From: Hydrogeniiclostridium mannosilyticum
GTDB lineage: Bacteria > Bacillota > Clostridia > Oscillospirales > Acutalibacteraceae
Length of the DNA: 64,000 nucleotides
Assembly: GCF_003268275.1 (NCBI RefSeq)
Contig: NZ_QLYR01000012.1
Span: 1 to 64,000, forward strand
Direction of reading: 5' to 3'
Position numbers and translations under genes: made by a program. Every line of letters begins with the position of its first letter. Position 1 is the first letter of the stretch. The notes beneath the pieces were generated by a model. It ran no database searches. It was not told the DNA's origin and was given only the letters and a program-made list of their open reading frames with translations. Positions 59,744-64,000 of this stretch are shown here, piece by piece.

Positions 59744-62431
59744 ATGAAAAAGAAAAATTTTCTGGCGCTTACGCTGGCATTATTATTCCTCATCCTGACA
59801 CCTGCCAGTATCAATGCCGCCGTCTCCAGAGAATGGAGCTGGCAAAACGCCGGAGACGAACAAGGCTGGAGCAGGAACGAGCAGATCGACAACTGGATTG
59901 TCACTAACGGCAGATATACGCTGCATATCTCCGACATGGAAGATCCTAACATTACAAGCCCGACGATTTCCATTGACACATCGGTGTATAAAATCCTGGA
60001 AATCACCTATCGGAACACCACAGGCAACACGGATGCCAAGCTCTATTGGCGCCGGGACGGCGAAGGCTTTTCTGAGGCCCGGGCAAAGAGCATCCGGACA
60101 CAATCCGACAACCGGTGGCACACACTTCAGGTAGATCTGGAGCAAATGAGCTCCTGGAGCGGCACCGTCGTTCAGCTGCGCTTTGACCCCACCATGGGCG
60201 GAAATGGAAACTTTGAGCTGGACAAATTCTCCTTGCTTGACAAAAAGAACCGCTACATGCTTAGTAACGGTTACTATAAGATCGGCGGCGTCGATGGACT
60301 GATCGACATGATTTGCTTTGACCCACAGGGTAAGGGAAATTACAGCGAGGATCTTGTTAACGGCAACTTATTTCTCTCCCTAGATTATAACGGAAGCCAG
60401 TACAGCAGTACCTCCGACCAGGTGGCCTGGAGCGTCAGCGGTACCGTTTTGCAGCTTCAGAATATTCATTTCTATAATTCCGGGCTGGTTGGCAACTGGC
60501 GCATTGAGCTAAACGGAAACCGGATGAAAAACACCTTTACCATTACCTCCGGCGGCGATAATAAAAAGCTGACCAACGTGGGATTCGTTATGGATACCCC
60601 TTGGGAAAACAGTGGTTACGAGGTAGAGGCCTCCCCTGCCGGTACGCTCAAGGTTCCGTTTTCCAAGATGGTGAGCAGCGCGGACCGCTACCACTCCGCC
60701 TACGCCTACAAGCGGACCTCTTCCGAGGACAACGAGGCCTTCGGGCTAGAGGGAGACTGGATAGACTGGCAAGGGGCGAACGGCTATAATTTTAATCTTC
60801 GTTTCTATCCGGACACCAAATACTTAAGCCCGGTCTGCAGCACCGACAACATGAGGCTGCATTTCCGTAAAGCCAACACAGAGACGATTACCCTGAATAA
60901 TAACCAGGCCTTCACCAGAACGCTGGATATTGTTCTGTCATCTCCAGGCGATGTCACACCGTCTCATTTTACCCGTTTCGAGGGCGGCGACCCGACGGTA
61001 ACTAAGGCGCTGAACGACATGCTGTATGAATTCGGCTACGCCCGGGAAGCCGGCTGCACAAATCCCGACTGGTGGGAGTGGATCAGTTTAACGCGTGCAT
61101 GGCAGGACGACAACTACCGGCAAGTCGATGTCGACCATACGTTAACCGTACGCCAAAGCGACAACGGCTATGTTTGGACCTGGGGTAACCTGGAAGGCTG
61201 GCCCTTCCCAACGGACCGGGACAGCAACCATTATTTAATGACCTCTGCAAACTATATTAACGCTGTCTATAACTATTTTATGTACAGCGGCGACTTGGAT
61301 TACCTAGACTCAACCATCAGCAAGATGCGTTCCAGCATGAGCTACCTGCTGACAAAATTTGACTCCGCCTCCGGGCTCTTTATTATCGATCACCCGGATC
61401 ATGACGGAACCAGCCGGTCCGTCGGGAGCAATTACTGGGACATCATCCCTTATGGCTACAAGAGTGCCTACGACAACATCTACTGCTACAACGCACTGAG
61501 AAGAATGGCTGAGATTGAGGCTATGCTGGGCAACAGCGCCCGGGCCGCCGAATTGAACGGCTATGCGGATACGTTGACACGCTCTTATAACGCGGCCTTT
61601 TGGCACAATAACCACTATATCCAGGTGATTGACGCCAATGGCGCTGCGCATGACTACGGCTGCGTTTACCTGAACCTTGAGGCGATTAATTATGGTCTGG
61701 CAGACACAGACAGAGCAGCCGCCATCATGAATTATCTAAAAACCACAGCAACCGCATCCGGCAAAGCCGATGCCCTGTCTGCCTTTGCGTTTGCGCCGCG
61801 GACCACTATGGTTAACAACCCGCACAACTCCCAGGGCGGCTGGTATGTGTCCATTTATAACAGCGACGGTATTTATGGAACCTCTCAGCTGCAAAATGGA
61901 GGCGCGAACTTCTACACCATGTATTATGAGCTCATGAGCCGGCTCAAAACCTCCGGCGCCGATGATGCCTACGCCCGGCTTACAACGCTTGTCAACCGGT
62001 TCAATATGGAACATATGCAAGGCGGGAACCCGCTCTATTACGGCGAGAAGAATCAGCACGGCAGCGAAGGAAATGTGGGCCTATGGGGAGAGTTCCCCGA
62101 AAGCGGACTGGTGCCCGTAGTTGCCAAAGACGGGTTTATGGGCATCAGCGCCGATTCCGGCGGACTGCATGTAGCGCCGAATTTCCCTGCCACAGGAATG
62201 ACCTCCCTGACGCTGGATTCTGTCGATTACTGGGGGATGAAACTAAAAATCACCGCCTCCAACAGTTCAGTCAGAATCCAGGCGCTGGAAAATAACAGTC
62301 CCTATACTGATTGGAGGATCAACGGCGCCGCAGCCGTAGGCCGGTTCGATATCACAGTGCCGATCTCCTCAGGCGGCACCGTAACGCTTGCACGGGGCAC
62401 AAGCGTTTACAGCTTAGCGGATATTTCATAA
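59744..62431 (+). CDS. Secreted six-hairpin glycosidase-like protein
   Basis: An 895-residue secreted protein. A signal peptide (1-25, ...SINAA) is followed by a beta-sandwich module at about 28-170 (WHTLQVDLEQMSSWSGTVVQLRFDPTMGGNGNFELDKFSL type, carbohydrate-binding-like), a second beta domain to about 420, then an alpha/alpha barrel at about 430-770 (SNYWDIIPYGYKSAYDNIYCYNALRRMAEIEAMLGN in parts) and a C-terminal beta module. This order fits the six-hairpin glycosidase superfamily (GH78/GH95/GH63-like). The specific family and substrate are not clear to me. It lies alone between the sporulation operon and clpB. Confidence 0.8.
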   Translation: MKKKNFLALTLALLFLILTPASINAAVSREWSWQNAGDEQGWSRNEQIDNWIVTNGRYTLHISDMEDPNITSPTISIDTSVYKILEITYRNTTGNTDAKLYWRRDGEGFSEARAKSIRTQSDNRWHTLQVDLEQMSSWSGTVVQLRFDPTMGGNGNFELDKFSLLDKKNRYMLSNGYYKIGGVDGLIDMICFDPQGKGNYSEDLVNGNLFLSLDYNGSQYSSTSDQVAWSVSGTVLQLQNIHFYNSGLVGNWRIELNGNRMKNTFTITSGGDNKKLTNVGFVMDTPWENSGYEVEASPAGTLKVPFSKMVSSADRYHSAYAYKRTSSEDNEAFGLEGDWIDWQGANGYNFNLRFYPDTKYLSPVCSTDNMRLHFRKANTETITLNNNQAFTRTLDIVLSSPGDVTPSHFTRFEGGDPTVTKALNDMLYEFGYAREAGCTNPDWWEWISLTRAWQDDNYRQVDVDHTLTVRQSDNGYVWTWGNLEGWPFPTDRDSNHYLMTSANYINAVYNYFMYSGDLDYLDSTISKMRSSMSYLLTKFDSASGLFIIDHPDHDGTSRSVGSNYWDIIPYGYKSAYDNIYCYNALRRMAEIEAMLGNSARAAELNGYADTLTRSYNAAFWHNNHYIQVIDANGAAHDYGCVYLNLEAINYGLADTDRAAAIMNYLKTTATASGKADALSAFAFAPRTTMVNNPHNSQGGWYVSIYNSDGIYGTSQLQNGGANFYTMYYELMSRLKTSGADDAYARLTTLVNRFNMEHMQGGNPLYYGEKNQHGSEGNVGLWGEFPESGLVPVVAKDGFMGISADSGGLHVAPNFPATGMTSLTLDSVDYWGMKLKITASNSSVRIQALENNSPYTDWRINGAAAVGRFDITVPISSGGTVTLARGTSVYSLADIS

Positions 62432-62513
62432 AGCGCTTTTTAGAAAGGGCTTTCATCAAATTTCACTGCAGGCCTCAGAAGGTTGATTTGGATAAGCGAC
62501 CGGCAGATAAAAC

Positions 62514-62560
62514 AGGGGCCGCCGGCAGCATCTGCTGCCGGCGGCCCCTCATTCTATTTT
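62514..62560. terminator. Bidirectional terminator between convergent genes
   Basis: AGGGGCCGCCGGCAGCA and TGCTGCCGGCGGCCCCT form a perfect 17-bp stem with a 2-base loop. T-rich sequence follows on the plus strand and TTTTATC on the minus strand. Confidence 0.88.
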
Positions 62561-62584
62561 AGCAAAAAAGATCTTCTGAAAGCA

Positions 62585-64000
62585 TTATGCTTTTTCGGGA
62601 CTCGTACGCACAACAAGTTGATCGCCCTCGCGATCCACCGTTAAATGGGTTCTCGGGCTCAGATCCTTCTCAATAATCAAGCGTGCAATGAGCGTCTCAA
62701 CCTTGCTTTGAATGTAACGCTTCAGCGGACGGGCGCCATAGACGGGATCAAACCCCTGTTCGACAACCAGTTCCTTAGCCGCTTCTGTAAGTGAAACACT
62801 GAGCTGTTTATCCTCCAAACGGCGCTGAAGATCCTTCATCAGCAAATCAACAATCTGGAAGATATTTTCCTTTGTCAGGGGCTTATAGAATACGATTTCA
62901 TCCAAGCGGTTGAGGAACTCCGGCCTGAATTGCTGTTTCAGCATCGCTTCAACCTGCGTTCTGGCGCTTTCCTCCAGTTCACCGTTTGAGTTGATCCCTT
63001 CCAGAATAAACTGAGAGCCGAGGTTCGAGGTAAGAATGATGATCGTGTTCTTAAAATCGACCGTACGGCCCTGGCTGTCTGTAATGCGGCCGTCATCCAG
63101 CACCTGCAGCAGTACGTTAAACACGTCCGGATGCGCCTTTTCCACCTCGTCAAACAGAACGACGCTGTAAGGGTGGCGCCGAACCGCCTCGGTTAGCTGG
63201 CCGCCCTCCTCGTAGCCCACATATCCCGGGGGCGCACCAATCAAGCGGCTGACCGAGTATTTTTCCATATATTCGGTCATGTCAATTCGCACCATGTTGC
63301 GTTCATCGTCAAATAGAGCCTGCGCCAACGCCTTTGCGAGCTCTGTCTTACCAACGCCGGTCGGCCCCAAAAACAGGAACGAACCAATGGGCCTGTCTGG
63401 ATCCTGGATTCCTGCACGGGAACGCAGAATCGCATCGCAAACCTTTTCAACCGCCTCGTCCTGGCCGATAACCCGTTCATGCAGGATAGAATCCAATCTG
63501 AGGAGTTTTTCCCGTTCGCCCTCCATCAAACGGCTGACAGGAATCCCGGTCCAGCGGCCGATGATGCGGGCAATCTCCTCTTCCGTTACGCGGTCTCTCA
63601 GCAAAGAACCGGAATTTTGGCTTTCTTCAGCAATTCTTTCTTCCTCCTGCAGTTCTTTCGTCAACGCGGGAAGCTTGCCATACTTCAGTTCCGCCGCCTT
63701 ATTCAGATCATAGCCGCGTTCCGCTTTCTCAATATCGGCATTTACCTGCTCAATTTCACTGCGAAGCTTCTGAACCTTTTCAATGGCGGTTTTTTCATTT
63801 TCCCATTTAGCCTTCATTTCCTTAAAATGGGCACGGAGCTCCGCCAATTCCTTTTGAATGCTTTGCAGATGCTCTTGAGAAAGCTGGTCCGTCTCCTTTT
63901 TTAGGGCAGCCTCTTCAATCTCATACTGCATAATTTTACGGGAAACCTCATCCAGCTCCAAGGGCATAGAGTCCATCTCCGTACGCACCATAGCGCAGGC
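62585..64000 (-). CDS. clpB: ClpB disaggregase, C-terminal part (5' end outside window)
   Basis: About 470 residues of a Hsp100/ClpB chaperone that pulls aggregated proteins apart with DnaK. Visible are the end of the first ATPase domain (ACAMVRTEMDSMP), the coiled-coil middle domain (about 20-115), and the second ATPase domain: TGIPVSRLMEGERE, Walker A FLGPTGVGKTELAKALA, GAPPGYVGYEEGGQLTEAVRRHPYSVVLFDEVEKAHPD (in parts, Walker B), LTSNLGSQ, and the C-terminal GARPLKRYIQ. The middle domain separates it from ClpA and ClpC. The N-terminal part lies beyond the right edge. Confidence 0.95.
   Translation of the reverse strand, partial: ACAMVRTEMDSMPLELDEVSRKIMQYEIEEAALKKETDQLSQEHLQSIQKELAELRAHFKEMKAKWENEKTAIEKVQKLRSEIEQVNADIEKAERGYDLNKAAELKYGKLPALTKELQEEERIAEESQNSGSLLRDRVTEEEIARIIGRWTGIPVSRLMEGEREKLLRLDSILHERVIGQDEAVEKVCDAILRSRAGIQDPDRPIGSFLFLGPTGVGKTELAKALAQALFDDERNMVRIDMTEYMEKYSVSRLIGAPPGYVGYEEGGQLTEAVRRHPYSVVLFDEVEKAHPDVFNVLLQVLDDGRITDSQGRTVDFKNTIIILTSNLGSQFILEGINSNGELEESARTQVEAMLKQQFRPEFLNRLDEIVFYKPLTKENIFQIVDLLMKDLQRRLEDKQLSVSLTEAAKELVVEQGFDPVYGARPLKRYIQSKVETLIARLIIEKDLSPRTHLTVDREGDQLVVRTSPEKA

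Overview
The window looks like a chromosomal piece of a spore-forming anaerobic Firmicute, most likely class Clostridia (Oscillospiraceae-like). The evidence is a complete spoIIIAA-AH operon, the neighbourhood prfB-ispA-xseB-xseA-Kae1-like-nusB, strong GGAGG ribosome sites, Bce-type peptide-antibiotic resistance genes, and an oxygen-sensitive glycyl radical enzyme. Housekeeping genes have moderate GC. The toxin tips near 41-49 kb are clearly AT-rich.

Layout. 0-3.5 kb (minus): a phage-derived tail-fibre and lysis module (regulator, DUF6673-like, baseplate-like collagen protein, collagen fibre, GH25 endolysin, start of a small holin-like gene). 3.7-7 kb (minus): stomatin/NfeD membrane pair, cell-wall amidase, polysaccharide deacetylase. 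7.1-14.4 kb (minus): a Bce-type locus of ABC transporter, GT51 glycosyltransferase, an unknown protein, a methyltransferase, histidine kinase and response regulator. Matching DNA motifs precede the ABC and GT51 genes. 14.5-19.3 kb: glycerate kinase, metallophosphoesterase, glycerophosphodiesterase, GH28-like protein. 19.5-21.1 kb: secreted GH25 protein with InlB-type repeats. 21.8-24.8 kb: P2A calcium-type ATPase and a possible 50-residue gene. 25.1-29.5 kb: a frame-broken TetR regulator under a perfect palindrome, then a two-subunit ABC exporter. 29.8-35 kb: glycyl radical activase, enzyme and short-chain dehydrogenase, then a GH29-like protein.

35.2-48.9 kb is the most unusual region. A 2175-residue secreted RHS/YD-repeat protein (WapA-like) ends in a metallopeptidase-like toxin tip with a lipoprotein immunity candidate. 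Behind it lie five displaced RHS-core/toxin-tip modules. Each starts with the same in-frame 301-bp core segment, most are followed by their own immunity candidate and terminator, and none has a convincing start codon with a ribosome site. This has the form of a silent cassette store for switching toxin tips by homologous recombination.

49.1-59.2 kb (minus) is the conserved core: prfB, ispA, xseB, xseA, a Kae1/TsaD paralogue, nusB, then spoIIIAH to spoIIIAA. 59.7-62.4 kb encodes a secreted six-hairpin glycosidase-like protein. The window closes with the 3' part of clpB (minus).

All functions are read from motifs and gene order by eye. No database search or structure prediction was run.
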